A stretch of DNA of 64,000 nt from CAG-452 sp045531335 (GCA_045531335.1 JAZSDU010000007.1:14607-78606); one strand, 5' to 3'. Numbered from the stretch's first letter, positions 26,481 to 34,695 are shown. Program-made: numbers and translations. Notes: generated by a model from the letters alone, not told the origin.

Positions 26481-26509
26481 GTAAGGGCAGATTTCCATAT
26501 CTGCCCTTT
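26481..26509 (+). terminator. AAGGGCAG hairpin, probable terminator
   Basis: AAGGGCAG/CTGCCCTT with a ten-base loop; its GTAAGGGC start looks like a degraded family A arm. Confidence 0.5.
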
Positions 26510-26525
26510 AAAATTTTCCTTTTTA

Positions 26526-26588
26526 GGACGGACTTGATTTGGTCAAAAAAAATTAATTTTCATAAAAAGGACTAAATCAAGTCCGTCC
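26526..26588. repeat. Long inverted repeat
   Basis: GGACGGACTTGATTTGGTC and the near-exact reverse complement GACTAAATCAAGTCCGTCC flank a 24-base AT-rich loop; A-run follows on the + strand and T-run precedes, so it could terminate on the - strand. Confidence 0.6.
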
Positions 26589-26682
26589 AAAAAAAGAAAA
26601 AAATTTAAAATAATGGTTCAATAAAAATCCTTTAAAAAACAAATAATATAAATATATTATTTGAAAAAGGAGGATTTATATA

Positions 26683-27054
26683 ATGGAAAATTTTGAAAAT
26701 GACGAAATTAAAAAGGAAAGACAGTTAGATAATTTAGTAAATCTTGTTGAAAACCATACAAGGAGCGAAAGACATTTAGAACAATATTCTCATATAGGAG
26801 ATTCAGACAATAAACAACATGCTAGAAAAGTGCAAGATATAAGAGAAAATGAAATTGATAATTTAAAAAGTCATATAATAAGTGAAAAAGAAACACCTAA
26901 GGAACAATTAGAAAACTTAAAAGATAACTATGTAAGCTCACAAGCTTATATGAACAAAAATAAAAACAACATGAATAAAGAACAATTAGAAAATTTAGAA
27001 AAAAGGCAAGAACACAGAAAAGAGCAAATTGAGAACTTAGAAGACTATAGTTAG
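26683..27054 (+). CDS. Charged coiled-coil protein, 123 aa
   Basis: No family recognised. The sequence is almost entirely Lys, Glu, Asn, Gln and Asp with leucine spaced at heptad-like intervals (EQLENLKDN, EQLENLEKR, EQIENLEDY), so an extended coiled coil is likely. No signal peptide, membrane segment or cysteine. AGGAGG lies upstream of the ATG. It sits alone between inverted repeats, with the family B hairpin as its probable terminator. Such short helical proteins are sometimes spore or stress proteins, but nothing here shows that. Confidence 0.6.
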   Translation: MENFENDEIKKERQLDNLVNLVENHTRSERHLEQYSHIGDSDNKQHARKVQDIRENEIDNLKSHIISEKETPKEQLENLKDNYVSSQAYMNKNKNNMNKEQLENLEKRQEHRKEQIENLEDYS

Positions 27055-27067
27055 TAATCTAAGAAAA

Positions 27068-27102
27068 GAGGGAAAAAGGGGACAGGTACCTTTTTCCCTC
27101 TT
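27068..27102 (+). terminator. Family B hairpin acting as terminator
   Basis: GAGGGAAAAAGG/CCTTTTTCCCTC stem around GGACAGGTA, with the GGGGACAGGTACC core of family B. Confidence 0.6.
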
Positions 27103-27167
27103 GATTTATTATATAGAAAATGTTATCATATTTATGTTAAAAGTAGTAATGTTGAAAGGAATAATAG

Positions 27168-27893
27168 ATGTTAGAACTAAAAAATATAAGTTTTACAAGA
27201 GATAATAAAAAAATATTAGATGATATAAATTTAAAACTAGATGATGATAAATTTGTAGTAATAACAGGTCCAAATGGTTCTGGAAAATCTACACTTGCTA
27301 AAATCATAATGGGAATTCAAAATCAAGATAAAGGACAAGTTATACTAGAGGGAAAAGATATTTCTAAAAAATCTATAGATAAAAGGGCAAAACTTGGAAT
27401 AGGATTTGCTTTCCAACAACCTGTTAAATTTAAAGGAATTACAGTTTATGATTTATTAAAACTATCAGCTGAAAAAGAAATAAATAGAAAAGAAGCATGT
27501 GACATACTTTCAAAAGTAGGACTATGTGCGAAAGACTATGTTGATAGAGAGGTAAATGCTTCGTTATCAGGTGGAGAATTAAAAAGAATAGAAATTGCAA
27601 CAGTTGCTGTAAGAAATGCAAAACTTACAATTTTTGATGAGCCAGAAGCTGGTATTGACATTTGGAGCTTTAACAACTTAATAAGAGTTTTTGAAAATAT
27701 GAGAAAAGTTGTAAAAGGAACAATACTTATAATTTCTCACCAAGAAAGAATTTTAAATATTGCAGATGAAATAATATTATTAAACAACGGAAAAATAGAA
27801 AAAATGGGCAAAAAAGAAGAAATTATGGGTGATATATTAAAACAAGAAACAGCAGGTTTTTGTGCTAAGTTAGGAGGAGAAAATAATGAATAA
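27168..27893 (+). CDS. sufC: SufC-like ATPase of the minimal SUF (SMS) system
   Basis: ABC-type ATPase for iron-sulfur cluster assembly. 241 residues. Walker A GPNGSGKST at 34-42, signature LSGGELKR at about 132-139, Walker B LTIFDEPEAGID. No membrane partner; the next gene overlaps by eight bases and encodes a SufB/D-like protein, so the pair forms a cytosolic scaffold. sufS, sufU and sufD are absent, which matches the two-gene minimal form known from Clostridia and archaea. Confidence 0.9.
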   Translation: MLELKNISFTRDNKKILDDINLKLDDDKFVVITGPNGSGKSTLAKIIMGIQNQDKGQVILEGKDISKKSIDKRAKLGIGFAFQQPVKFKGITVYDLLKLSAEKEINRKEACDILSKVGLCAKDYVDREVNASLSGGELKRIEIATVAVRNAKLTIFDEPEAGIDIWSFNNLIRVFENMRKVVKGTILIISHQERILNIADEIILLNNGKIEKMGKKEEIMGDILKQETAGFCAKLGGENNE

Positions 27894-28803
27894 TATCGAG
27901 TTAGAATTATTAAAACAAATAGCAGATATTAATGAAACTCCTAATGGTGCATATAATATTAGAAAAAATGGACAAGGTATAGAAAGAAAAATTACAGAAA
28001 ACGTAAATATAGTAACAAAAGAAGATAAACAAGGAATAGATGTTTTTGTAAAAGAAAACACTAAATGCGAATTTATACATATTCCAGTTATAATAACAGA
28101 AAGTGGCTTAAGTGACACAGTATATAATGACTTCTATATTGGTAAAAATGCAGATGTAGTAATAATCGCGGGTTGTGGAATTCATAATGACCACCACAAA
28201 GATTCACAGCATGATGGAATACATAGATTCTTTTTAGAAGAAGGAGCAAAAGTAAAATATATTGAAAAGCATTATGGAGAAGGAAAAGGAACAGGAAAGA
28301 AAGTTCTAAATCCAGTAACAGAAGTAACATTAAAAAAAGGTAGCTTTCTAGAAATGGAATCTGTTCAAATTAAAGGTGTGGATTCTACAATAAGAGTAAC
28401 AAAAGGTATTTTAGAAGAAGATACAAATTTAATTGTTTCAGAAAAAATAATGACACATGGAAATCAATTTGCAAAAACAGAATTTGAAGTAGAACTAAAT
28501 GGAGAAAATGCAAGCACACATGTTACATCAAGGTCAGTAGCAGTAGATAAATCAGTTCAAGAATTTAAATCAAAAATAACAGGAAATACAAAATGTTTTG
28601 GGCATGTAGAATGTGATGCAATTATAAAAGATAAAGCAAAAGTAATTGCAATTCCAGAAATAGTAGCAAATGACGTGGAAGCAAACTTAATACATGAAGC
28701 CGCAATAGGAAAAATAGCAGGAGAACAATTAACAAAATTAATGACATTAGGATTAAACGAAAAAGAAGCAGAAGAACAAATAATAAAAGGATTTTTAAAA
28801 TAA
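27886..28803 (+). CDS. Short SufB/D-like scaffold (SmsB-like)
   Basis: 305 residues, much shorter than SufB of the six-gene operon (about 470). It keeps the beta-helix SufBD core: HIPVIITESG, GCGIHNDHHKDSQHDGIHRF (a His-rich stretch with a Cys at about residues 99-118), and the C-terminal IPEIVANDVEANLIHEAAIG motif (quoted in part: VANDVEANLIHEAAIGKI). GAGGAG within sufC serves as RBS, so translation is coupled. It is expected to bind SufC and hold the nascent cluster. Confidence 0.88.
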   Translation: MNNIELELLKQIADINETPNGAYNIRKNGQGIERKITENVNIVTKEDKQGIDVFVKENTKCEFIHIPVIITESGLSDTVYNDFYIGKNADVVIIAGCGIHNDHHKDSQHDGIHRFFLEEGAKVKYIEKHYGEGKGTGKKVLNPVTEVTLKKGSFLEMESVQIKGVDSTIRVTKGILEEDTNLIVSEKIMTHGNQFAKTEFEVELNGENASTHVTSRSVAVDKSVQEFKSKITGNTKCFGHVECDAIIKDKAKVIAIPEIVANDVEANLIHEAAIGKIAGEQLTKLMTLGLNEKEAEEQIIKGFLK

Positions 28804-28819
28804 AATCCTTTTTCCATAT

Positions 28820-28835
28820 TGGGGTGTCGCCAAGC
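28820..28835 (+). pseudogene. 5' fragment of tRNA-Gln
   Basis: TGGGGTGTCGCCAAGC is an exact copy of the first 16 bases of the tRNA at 28940, 120 bp upstream; the sequence then diverges into hairpins not resembling a tRNA. Confidence 0.7.
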
Positions 28836-28939
28836 TGCTGAGGTTGTTCGAACGAATGTGAGTTACAACCTCAGTATGCAGGGAGCGAAGCGAGTCGCAG
28901 GTAAGACTAACTTATTTGTGACTATAAAATTAAATATAA

Positions 28940-29015
28940 TGGGGTGTCGCCAAGCGGTAAGGCATCGGACTCTGACTCCGACATTTCGTAGGTTCGAATC
29001 CTACCACCCCAGCCA
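28940..29015 (+). tRNA. tRNA-Gln (anticodon CTG)
   Basis: Full cloverleaf: acceptor TGGGGTG/CACCCCA, D arm GCC ... GGC, anticodon stem TCGGA/TCCGA with loop CTCTGAC (anticodon CTG, reads CAG), T arm GTAGG TTCGAAT CCTAC, discriminator G and encoded CCA. The only tRNA in the window; no arginine tRNA is seen. Confidence 0.93.
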
Positions 29016-29020
29016 AAGAT

Positions 29021-29047
29021 AAAAGCCATCTAAAGATGGCTTTTTTG
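29021..29047 (+). terminator. Terminator after tRNA-Gln
   Basis: AAAGCCATCT/AGATGGCTTT with a two-base loop and a T run. Confidence 0.88.
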
Positions 29048-29161
29048 TTTCGAATTAAAAGGGAGGATTCGAAAAGGAAGTTGCCAAGTTTCGCGCAGGT
29101 TAAGGCCTGCCGAAACGCAGGTAAAAAATGTCCAGTGGACATTTTTTCTGACGCGGCTTGC

Positions 29162-29184
29162 CGAATCCTACCACCCCAGCCAAA
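29162..29184 (+). pseudogene. 3' fragment of tRNA-Gln
   Basis: A 23-base exact copy of the tRNA 3' end (28996-29018), from CGAATCC to CCAGCCAAA, 166 bp downstream. Between the copies are tight hairpins (an AATGTCC/GGACATT stem at about 29127-29151). This looks like the footprint of an element that used the tRNA 3' end, or a decayed tandem tRNA. Confidence 0.7.
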
Positions 29185-29364
29185 CTTGCCGTTGGCAAGA
29201 ATTAAGAATGAAAAGTGAAGAGTAAAAAATAGTATAAAGCAAAGTCGGGGAAGTGAATTCAAAGGCAAGTTTGTATTATTCACTCTTCATTATTCACTAT
29301 TAACTAAGTAATATTTTATTCATATATACTAAGAAGTGCAGGATATATAATTATTAAAATAAAG

Positions 29365-29400
29365 AAAAGAACTAAATGTTAAAATACATTTAGTTCTTTT
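29365..29400 (-). terminator. Terminator of the - strand gene 29415-29756
   Basis: 14-bp perfect stem (29365-29378 with 29387-29400) with T-rich sequence beyond it on the - strand. Confidence 0.85.
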
Positions 29401-29414
29401 CTTTTTAGGACAAA

Positions 29415-29756
29415 TTATTCTGCCATCTTCAGGAAGAAAAGATCTTCGGGGTCAACTGGCATAAGGTCATAAGCAATACCTGAAGCCGAAATCAAGATAA
29501 TTGGTTTCCATTCTGTATTGAGTGCACAGAGGTCAACAACCAATCTTGTTTCAGGATAAGCTTCAGTTGCTTCCCAAGTTAAAACAAGAGTCCCTTGTTT
29601 TCTGCCTTCTTTGCTGGATACACCATCACTGTGTTGTAAATTTTCAACAGCATTGAAATGCAAGAAAATCCAGCTTTCTTTTATCCGCTCTCCCATTTCA
29701 GCAAGAACAGCTAAAGGGCATTTGTCCTTTGGCACAATTGTAATTTCTTTTTTCAT
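29415..29756 (-). CDS. Hypothetical protein with foreign composition, 113 aa
   Basis: No family recognised. Start at 29756 (- strand) because AAGGAGGA lies just upstream; a longer reading to 29819 lacks one. The protein is soluble and globular-looking, with no signal or membrane span. Codon use and GC are clearly higher than in neighbours (many GCC, CTG, GGC-type codons on its strand), and it opposes the general gene direction next to tRNA fragments, so recent acquisition is likely. It contains the only in-frame CGG that seems to be read as sense (29687-29685, followed by A); a +1 skip there would give an immediate TAA. Confidence 0.65.
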   Translation of the reverse strand: MKKEITIVPKDKCPLAVLAEMGERIKESWIFLHFNAVENLQHSDGVSSKEGRKQGTLVLTWEATEAYPETRLVVDLCALNTEWKPIILISASGIAYDLMPVDPEDLFFLKMAE

Positions 29757-30018
29757 AAAAGTCCTCCTTAAAATAGTTTGTAGTGCCGATAAATATGAGG
29801 AAATTCTCATATAATACATATTATATCATGTTTCACATAAAATGTCTATTTTGTATAAAAAACTAAATGTTGCTACCCATTTAGTTCAGTGTTATTCAAA
29901 TGATCTCAAATTGAGTAACTTAAGTTAAAAATAGTATACTATATTTTTGATCGTATGTTAAATAAAAAATTATATACACAATTTCAATTATATGCTACAA
30001 TAATTAAGAGGTAGGGCT

Positions 30019-30543
30019 ATGGATAAACAAATTTTAAGAAACAAATATAAAGAAATTAGAAAAAATATATCAAATAAAGAAGAACAAGATAATATAATTT
30101 TTAATAAAGTTATTAATTTAGAAGAATATAAACAAAGTAATTTGATTTTAACATATGTGTCTTTAAAAGACGAAGTGGATACTATTAAATTAATTAAACA
30201 TAGTTTGGAAAGTGGAAAAAAGGTAGCGGTTCCAAAATGTGAAGGAAATGATATAGTTTTTTATAAAATAAGCAGTTTAGAAGATTTACAAGAAGGAAGT
30301 TTTCAAATATTAGAGCCTAAAACAAATGAAATTGTAAAAGATTTTGATAATAGTATTTGTATTATACCAGGACTTGCATTTGACAAACAAAACAATAGAA
30401 TAGGTTATGGCAGAGGATTTTATGATAGATTTTTAGAAAATTATTTTGGAATAAAAATAGGTTTAACATATAGAGAATGTATATGTGATAAAATAGATAG
30501 TGAGATTAATGATATAAAAATGGACAGAATAATTATAAATTGA
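30019..30543 (+). CDS. 5-formyltetrahydrofolate cyclo-ligase family protein
   Basis: ATP-dependent conversion of 5-formyl-THF to 5,10-methenyl-THF. 174 residues. N-terminal basic helix (ILRNKYKEIRKN) followed by the family motif RIGYGRGFYDRFL at about residues 132-144, which binds substrate and ATP. The IIPGLAFDKQNNRIGYGRG stretch (in part: PGLAFD) is typical. RBS is weak (AGAGG). Monocistronic between an AT-rich leader and a family A repeat. Confidence 0.92.
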   Translation: MDKQILRNKYKEIRKNISNKEEQDNIIFNKVINLEEYKQSNLILTYVSLKDEVDTIKLIKHSLESGKKVAVPKCEGNDIVFYKISSLEDLQEGSFQILEPKTNEIVKDFDNSICIIPGLAFDKQNNRIGYGRGFYDRFLENYFGIKIGLTYRECICDKIDSEINDIKMDRIIIN

Positions 30544-30572
30544 ATTCGTGCGACAGAATCAATTGCAAACGT

Positions 30573-30692
30573 TGTAGGGGCCGCAGTCTTCGGCGGCCCG
30601 AAAAATAATAATTGCGGGTCGCCCAGAATGCTAGCCCTGTTGGAGCTTTGCTCCTTACAGGAGCTGTATGCATTAGCAGTGCGACCCCTACA
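30573..30692. repeat. Composite family A repeat
   Basis: Ends TGTAGGGGCC ... GACCCCTACA. Contains nested hairpins, GGGCCGC ... GCGGCCC and AGCTTTGCTCC/GGAGC, and a long central stem. Confidence 0.7.
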
Positions 30693-30751
30693 GATTTCAA
30701 AATTAGTTTTTTTACGTAAATTACAATTTGTTTAACATAGGAGGAAACAAA

Positions 30752-31276
30752 GTGAAAATAATGTGTATATCAGATATTCATGGAAACATCGAATGTTTAA
30801 ATAAAGCAATAGAAAGATATAGAGAAGAAAATGCAGAAAAGCTAGTCATACTTGGAGACTTTTCGGGTTATTATTTTTCTTCAAGTGATTTTGAAGTAGC
30901 AGAAATATTAAACAATATGGCGGGAGCAATTGTTGCAGTTAAAGGTAATTGCGATAGTTCTGAAGCAGATGGATTGTTTAATTTCGAGTTAGGATATTTA
31001 AAAACAATAGATGTTAATGATTTAAAAGTAACATTAACACATGGACATATGTATAACAGAAATAATTTACCAGAGAATTGCGGAGATATCTTTTTATCAG
31101 GACATACACATGTAGGAAACATAGAAAAAATTAATGGAAAAATAATTGCAAATCCAGGATCAATTTCAAAACCAAGAGGTGGAACAAAGAAAAGTTATTT
31201 AACAATTTATGAAAATAACATAGAACTTAAATCTCTAGATGGTGAAATAATAAAAAAACTAAAATTTGTAGAGTAA
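30752..31276 (+). CDS. YfcE/MJ0936-family metallophosphoesterase
   Basis: 174 residues from GTG 30752 (AGGAGG eight bases upstream). Calcineurin-like phosphoesterase motifs are in order: SDIHGN near residue 7, LGDFSGY (GD), KGNCD (GN-x-D, in place of GNHD), THGH and SGHTHVG. The family are Mn-dependent phosphodiesterases acting in vitro on small substrates; the natural substrate is unknown. Confidence 0.9.
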   Translation: MKIMCISDIHGNIECLNKAIERYREENAEKLVILGDFSGYYFSSSDFEVAEILNNMAGAIVAVKGNCDSSEADGLFNFELGYLKTIDVNDLKVTLTHGHMYNRNNLPENCGDIFLSGHTHVGNIEKINGKIIANPGSISKPRGGTKKSYLTIYENNIELKSLDGEIIKKLKFVE

Positions 31277-31277
31277 A

Positions 31278-31312
31278 TGTAGGGGCGACTATCAGTCGTC
31301 CGTTCTTCGGAG
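31278..31312. repeat. Family A repeat, close copy of 8564
   Basis: TGTAGGGGCGACTATCAGTC then GTCCG and TTCTTCGG. Confidence 0.7.
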
Positions 31313-31365
31313 AACTACTTAAAATATTTAAGGTTATAGTTGTAGAAAAACATAAATGTAAAATA

Positions 31366-31395
31366 TTGACAGTTGTAAATAAAATATTGTATAAT
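31366..31395 (+). promoter_or_regulatory. Promoter of the type III TA system
   Basis: TTGACA (31366-31371), 18 bp spacer, TATAAT (31390-31395) preceded by TG. Confidence 0.85.
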
Positions 31396-31431
31396 GAATA
31401 TACTAATAAAGATACTTTCAAGGTATCTAAA

Positions 31432-31503
31432 ATGAGAGAGTTCCTGCTTTAGTGGAAGATTAAAAATGAGAGAGTTCCTGCTTTAGTGGAAGATTAAAAA
31501 TGG
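31432..31503 (+). ncRNA. toxI: ToxI-like antitoxin RNA: tandem 34-nt repeats
   Basis: Two perfect copies of a 34-base unit start at 31432 and 31466, beginning ATGAGAGAGTTCCTGC; a third partial unit starts at 31500 and merges into the terminator. Unit length, copy number, strong promoter upstream, terminator and then a ToxN gene downstream are the exact layout of type III toxin-antitoxin loci, where each repeat folds into a pseudoknot RNA that inhibits the toxin. Confidence 0.85.
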
Positions 31504-31535
31504 GGGATTACATTAGTAGTCCCTCTAATTTTTTG
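31501..31535 (+). terminator. Leaky terminator between toxI and toxN
   Basis: GGGGATTAC/GTAGTCCCT stem with a four-base loop followed by TAATTTTTTG. In type III systems partial read-through sets the toxin level. Confidence 0.8.
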
Positions 31536-31554
31536 TACTAAGGAGAGATAATAT

Positions 31555-32046
31555 ATGGAAGTTGAATTAAAAATTAAAAATGGTCATTTAATGGTTTATG
31601 AAGTTAATTCTGAATATAGAAAATATTTAGAACAATTTGAAACGAAAGTTTCACAAAAAGAAGGTAGAAAATTCTATGGAATTTTAATAAAAAAAGATGA
31701 ACATGAATATTGTATTCCTTTTACATCAAAAGTGAAAAAAAGGAACTCTAAATTAACAATTAATATCAAGAACAAAAATAGAGTTGTTGCACAATTATTA
31801 TTAAACAATATGATTCCTGTTACGGTAGAACAAACAAAATTAGTAGAAATTGAAAAAGAAAAATATTCTGATTATTTAAAAAGTGAAATAGTCTATTTAA
31901 CTAATAGAAAGGTTGTTAATGAAATAATAACAAAAGTTTCAAATGTTTTTGAAGTATTAGAAAATAAAAAACATATAGACTATAATTTTTTTAAGTCTAT
32001 ATGTTGTGATTTTAATAAACTAGAGAAAATTTATAAAAATTATTAA
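31555..32046 (+). CDS. toxN: ToxN/AbiQ-family endoribonuclease toxin
   Basis: 163 residues, normal for ToxN. Visible family features: GRKFYGILIKKDEHEYCIPFTSK (in part: GILI ... YCIPFTSKVKKR), where the S/T-S-x-K region is part of the active site, and the LLNNMIPV segment. The toxin cuts cellular and phage RNAs and is inhibited by ToxI RNA; some members give abortive phage defence. Start has AAGGAGAG upstream. It overlaps the convergent regulator gene by four bases. Confidence 0.88.
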   Translation: MEVELKIKNGHLMVYEVNSEYRKYLEQFETKVSQKEGRKFYGILIKKDEHEYCIPFTSKVKKRNSKLTINIKNKNRVVAQLLLNNMIPVTVEQTKLVEIEKEKYSDYLKSEIVYLTNRKVVNEIITKVSNVFEVLENKKHIDYNFFKSICCDFNKLEKIYKNY

Positions 32047-32630
32047 TCACGTTTCTTCAGTGTAGACCAAAGTATAATTGAAATTTGTGCAGGTATACCT
32101 AATATAAAAATTTGCCATAGGTTAAATTTTAAAAAACATAAATAGAAACATAACAATATTGACCACACGAAACAAGAAATAATAAAATAGTTATTTCTTC
32201 TGTTCCCCCAGATGCTAGTAAAAATTAAAAATATAAGAAGTGAAAAAGGAATTCCTACAACAAATGCTTGCCACAAATATATATTAGCGAACATAAGTCC
32301 AAAAGTAAAAACGATTGTAGCAATAATCCAAATTGGGCATGTTGCTAAAAGGGTAAGTGATACTTTATTGATTTTACTTTTTTTCTTCTTCTCAATTACT
32401 AGTGCTTTTTCATTATCTGTATGCTCGTTGATAATATAATCTACAGTAACTCCAAATAAATCTGCTATTTGTTTTAATATTATAATATCAGGAACAGACT
32501 CAGCTCTTTCCCATTTTGATATTGCTTTATCTGAATAATTAAGTGCTTTTGCAAATTCTAATTGGGTTAATTTTTTTTGCTTTCTAAGTCTAGAAATATT
32601 AGAAGCGATAATTTGTTTCAAATCATTCAT
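32043..32630 (-). CDS. XRE-family regulator with C-terminal membrane spans
   Basis: 195 residues from the ATG at 32630 (GGAGG upstream on the - strand). An N-terminal helix-turn-helix (about 4-60, ISRLRKQKKLTQLEFAKALNYSDKAISKWERAES, in part: LTQLEFAKALNYSDK) is followed by a short Lys-rich linker and four or five hydrophobic spans (about 92-190). Membrane-tethered XRE regulators are common in Firmicutes; the target is unknown. A palindrome lies directly upstream, consistent with autoregulation. No CGG codons. Confidence 0.8.
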   Translation of the reverse strand: MNDLKQIIASNISRLRKQKKLTQLEFAKALNYSDKAISKWERAESVPDIIILKQIADLFGVTVDYIINEHTDNEKALVIEKKKKSKINKVSLTLLATCPIWIIATIVFTFGLMFANIYLWQAFVVGIPFSLLIFLIFTSIWGNRRNNYFIISCFVWSILLCFYLCFLKFNLWQIFILGIPAQISIILWSTLKKRD

Positions 32631-32650
32631 AAAACTGACTTTCCTCCATA

Positions 32651-32667
32651 TTCTACTGACGGTAGAA
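32651..32667. promoter_or_regulatory. Palindromic operator candidate
   Basis: TTCTACTGACGGTAGAA, an inverted repeat with arms TTCTAC/GTAGAA, 21 bases from the regulator start codon and between its promoter region and RBS. Confidence 0.5.
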
Positions 32668-32790
32668 TCATACAATAAATACTCTACTAGTATAACATAA
32701 AAACGTAGAGAAGGCAACTATCTAAGAAAACTTGAATTTTAATAGAAGTAATGCTAAACTAATAAAATCTAAAAAGAAAGTAGAGGAATA

Positions 32791-34539
32791 ATGATGAAAA
32801 AATTAAACAATGAAATTTATAAAGCTGATGAAATTAAAAATTTTAAGGAGTTAATAAATCGCAGTGCGGAAAAATATTCGAAAAATGTTGCGTATAAATT
32901 CAAAGTGAATTTAGGGAAAGATAATCAAAAGATAATAGAAAAAACCTATTCTCAAATAAAAGAAGAGATAGAATGCTTGGCAACATCACTTTTGAATATG
33001 GGGCTAGAAAATAAAAAAATAGCTGTAATAGGAAATAATAGATATGAATGGTGCGTTAGTTATTTAGCAATTACAACTTCGAATATGGTAGTTGTTCCAT
33101 TAGATAAAATGTTACCAGAAAATGAAATTAAGAGTTTGATAGAAAGAAGTAAAGTTGATGCAGTAATATATGAAGATAAATATAGTAATGTTTTCGAAGA
33201 AATAAAAAATCAAGAAAGTGGAACATTAAAATATTATATAAACATGGATTTGAAGAAAGATAAAGAAGAGGTATTATCTTTTGAAATGTTAATTAAAAAT
33301 GGTAAGAAATTGTTAAAAGAAGGAAATGAAAAATATAATAATATAGAGATTGATAATGAGAAAATGAGTGTATTAATATTTACATCAGGAACAACAAATA
33401 CAGCAAAAGGAGTAATGTTATCACAAAAAAATATTACGTCTAATATAATGGGAATGGCGAAAATGTCTAAAATGTATCCAGATGATGTGTTATTATCTTT
33501 TTTACCACTTCACCATACATTTGAATGTACAATAACTTTCTTATATGGATTTTACAGTGGAGCAACAATAGCATTTTGTGATGGTTTGAAATATATTGCA
33601 AAGAATTTACAGGAATACAAAATTAGTGTTTTTGTTGCTGTACCATTGGTATTAGAAACAATGTATAAAAAAATACAAAAAGGAATTAAAGACCAAGGGA
33701 AAGAAAAACTAGTTAAAATTATGAGCAAAATTGCAAATTTTTTATTAAAATTCGGTATTGATATAAGAAGAAAAATATTTAAATCAGTACTAAATCAATT
33801 AGGAGGAAAGTTAAGAATAGCATATTTTGGAGCAGCTGCTATGGATAAAACTGTTATAGAAGGATATAACAATTTTGGTATAGATACAGTACAAGGATAT
33901 GGATTAACAGAAACATCTCCTTTAGTATCAGCAGAAACAGATAAAGAACATTGTCCTGGTAGTGTTGGAATGGCACCATTTAACGTGCAAATTAAGTTAG
34001 ATGATGTAAATGATAAAGGTATAGGTGAAATAGTTACAAAAGGACCTAATGTAATGCTTGGATATTATGAAGATGAAGAAGCAACAAAAGAAGTTTTAAT
34101 AGATGGTTGGTTCCATACAGGAGATTTAGGATATTTTAATAAAGATGGATATTTATTTATAACAGGTAGAAAGAAAGAAGTTATAGTACTAAAAAATGGA
34201 GAAAATGTATTTCCTTCAGATATAGAATTTTTGATAAATAAGTTACCATATGTTCAAGAAAGTATATTATTCCCAAGAGAAAATGCAAAAGGTGAAATTG
34301 CATTAGGAATAAAAATTGTTTATGATGAGGATGAAATAAAAGAACACTTTGGAAATAAAGCAGAAGACGAATATAAAGACTTAATTTGGGAAGATATAAA
34401 ACAAATAAATCAAAGTTTATCTCAATTTAAAAGGATAAAAGAACTTATAATAACAACAGAAGAATTACAAAAAACAACTACAAAAAAAGTAAAAAGATTT
34501 AAAGAAATTGAAAAAATACTTGAAAAAAATATTATATAA
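32791..34539 (+). CDS. AMP-forming acyl-CoA synthetase-like protein 1
   Basis: Activates a carboxylic acid, usually a fatty acid, through an acyl-adenylate. 582 residues. P-loop-like FTSGTTNTAKGVMLS (about 198-212), GYGLTETSP (about 371-379), GWFHTGDLGYF (about 451) and the hinge GRKKEVIVLKNGENVFP. It is a close paralogue of 54291-56018. Both share the atypical LKFGIDIRRK insert region seen in long-chain acyl-CoA/ACP synthetases. No thiolase or carrier protein is adjacent, so the substrate is not inferable. Confidence 0.88.
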   Translation: MMKKLNNEIYKADEIKNFKELINRSAEKYSKNVAYKFKVNLGKDNQKIIEKTYSQIKEEIECLATSLLNMGLENKKIAVIGNNRYEWCVSYLAITTSNMVVVPLDKMLPENEIKSLIERSKVDAVIYEDKYSNVFEEIKNQESGTLKYYINMDLKKDKEEVLSFEMLIKNGKKLLKEGNEKYNNIEIDNEKMSVLIFTSGTTNTAKGVMLSQKNITSNIMGMAKMSKMYPDDVLLSFLPLHHTFECTITFLYGFYSGATIAFCDGLKYIAKNLQEYKISVFVAVPLVLETMYKKIQKGIKDQGKEKLVKIMSKIANFLLKFGIDIRRKIFKSVLNQLGGKLRIAYFGAAAMDKTVIEGYNNFGIDTVQGYGLTETSPLVSAETDKEHCPGSVGMAPFNVQIKLDDVNDKGIGEIVTKGPNVMLGYYEDEEATKEVLIDGWFHTGDLGYFNKDGYLFITGRKKEVIVLKNGENVFPSDIEFLINKLPYVQESILFPRENAKGEIALGIKIVYDEDEIKEHFGNKAEDEYKDLIWEDIKQINQSLSQFKRIKELIITTEELQKTTTKKVKRFKEIEKILEKNII

Positions 34540-34632
34540 GAAAGGCATTTCGCTAAGTTAATTCTTCGAAGAATATGCGAAATACATGCCACGAGCTAAA
34601 GCTCGGGCGTATTAAGGTAGCCTAACCTTGTT

Positions 34633-34685
34633 GTATACGGAAAAATCTTAAATTGAGTCAAAATAAAAGTCGATTTTTCCTATAC
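34633..34685. repeat. Hairpin in the 34540-34919 intergenic region
   Basis: GTATACGGAAAAATC pairs with GATTTTTCCTATAC. Further short inverted segments lie before it (GAGCTAAAGCTC near 34594, AAGGTAGCCTAACCTT near 34614). No gene seen in this 380-bp stretch. Confidence 0.5.
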
Positions 34686-34695
34686 AATAAAAAGC

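Noticed and set aside
28819..29218. Short protein frames across the tRNA-Gln region on both strands
   Set aside because: They read through the tRNA and its fragments and resemble no protein; typical spurious calls near tRNA genes.
31432..31503. CRISPR array
   Set aside because: Two head-to-tail copies of 34 nt with no spacers, followed by a terminator and ToxN; fits ToxI, not CRISPR.
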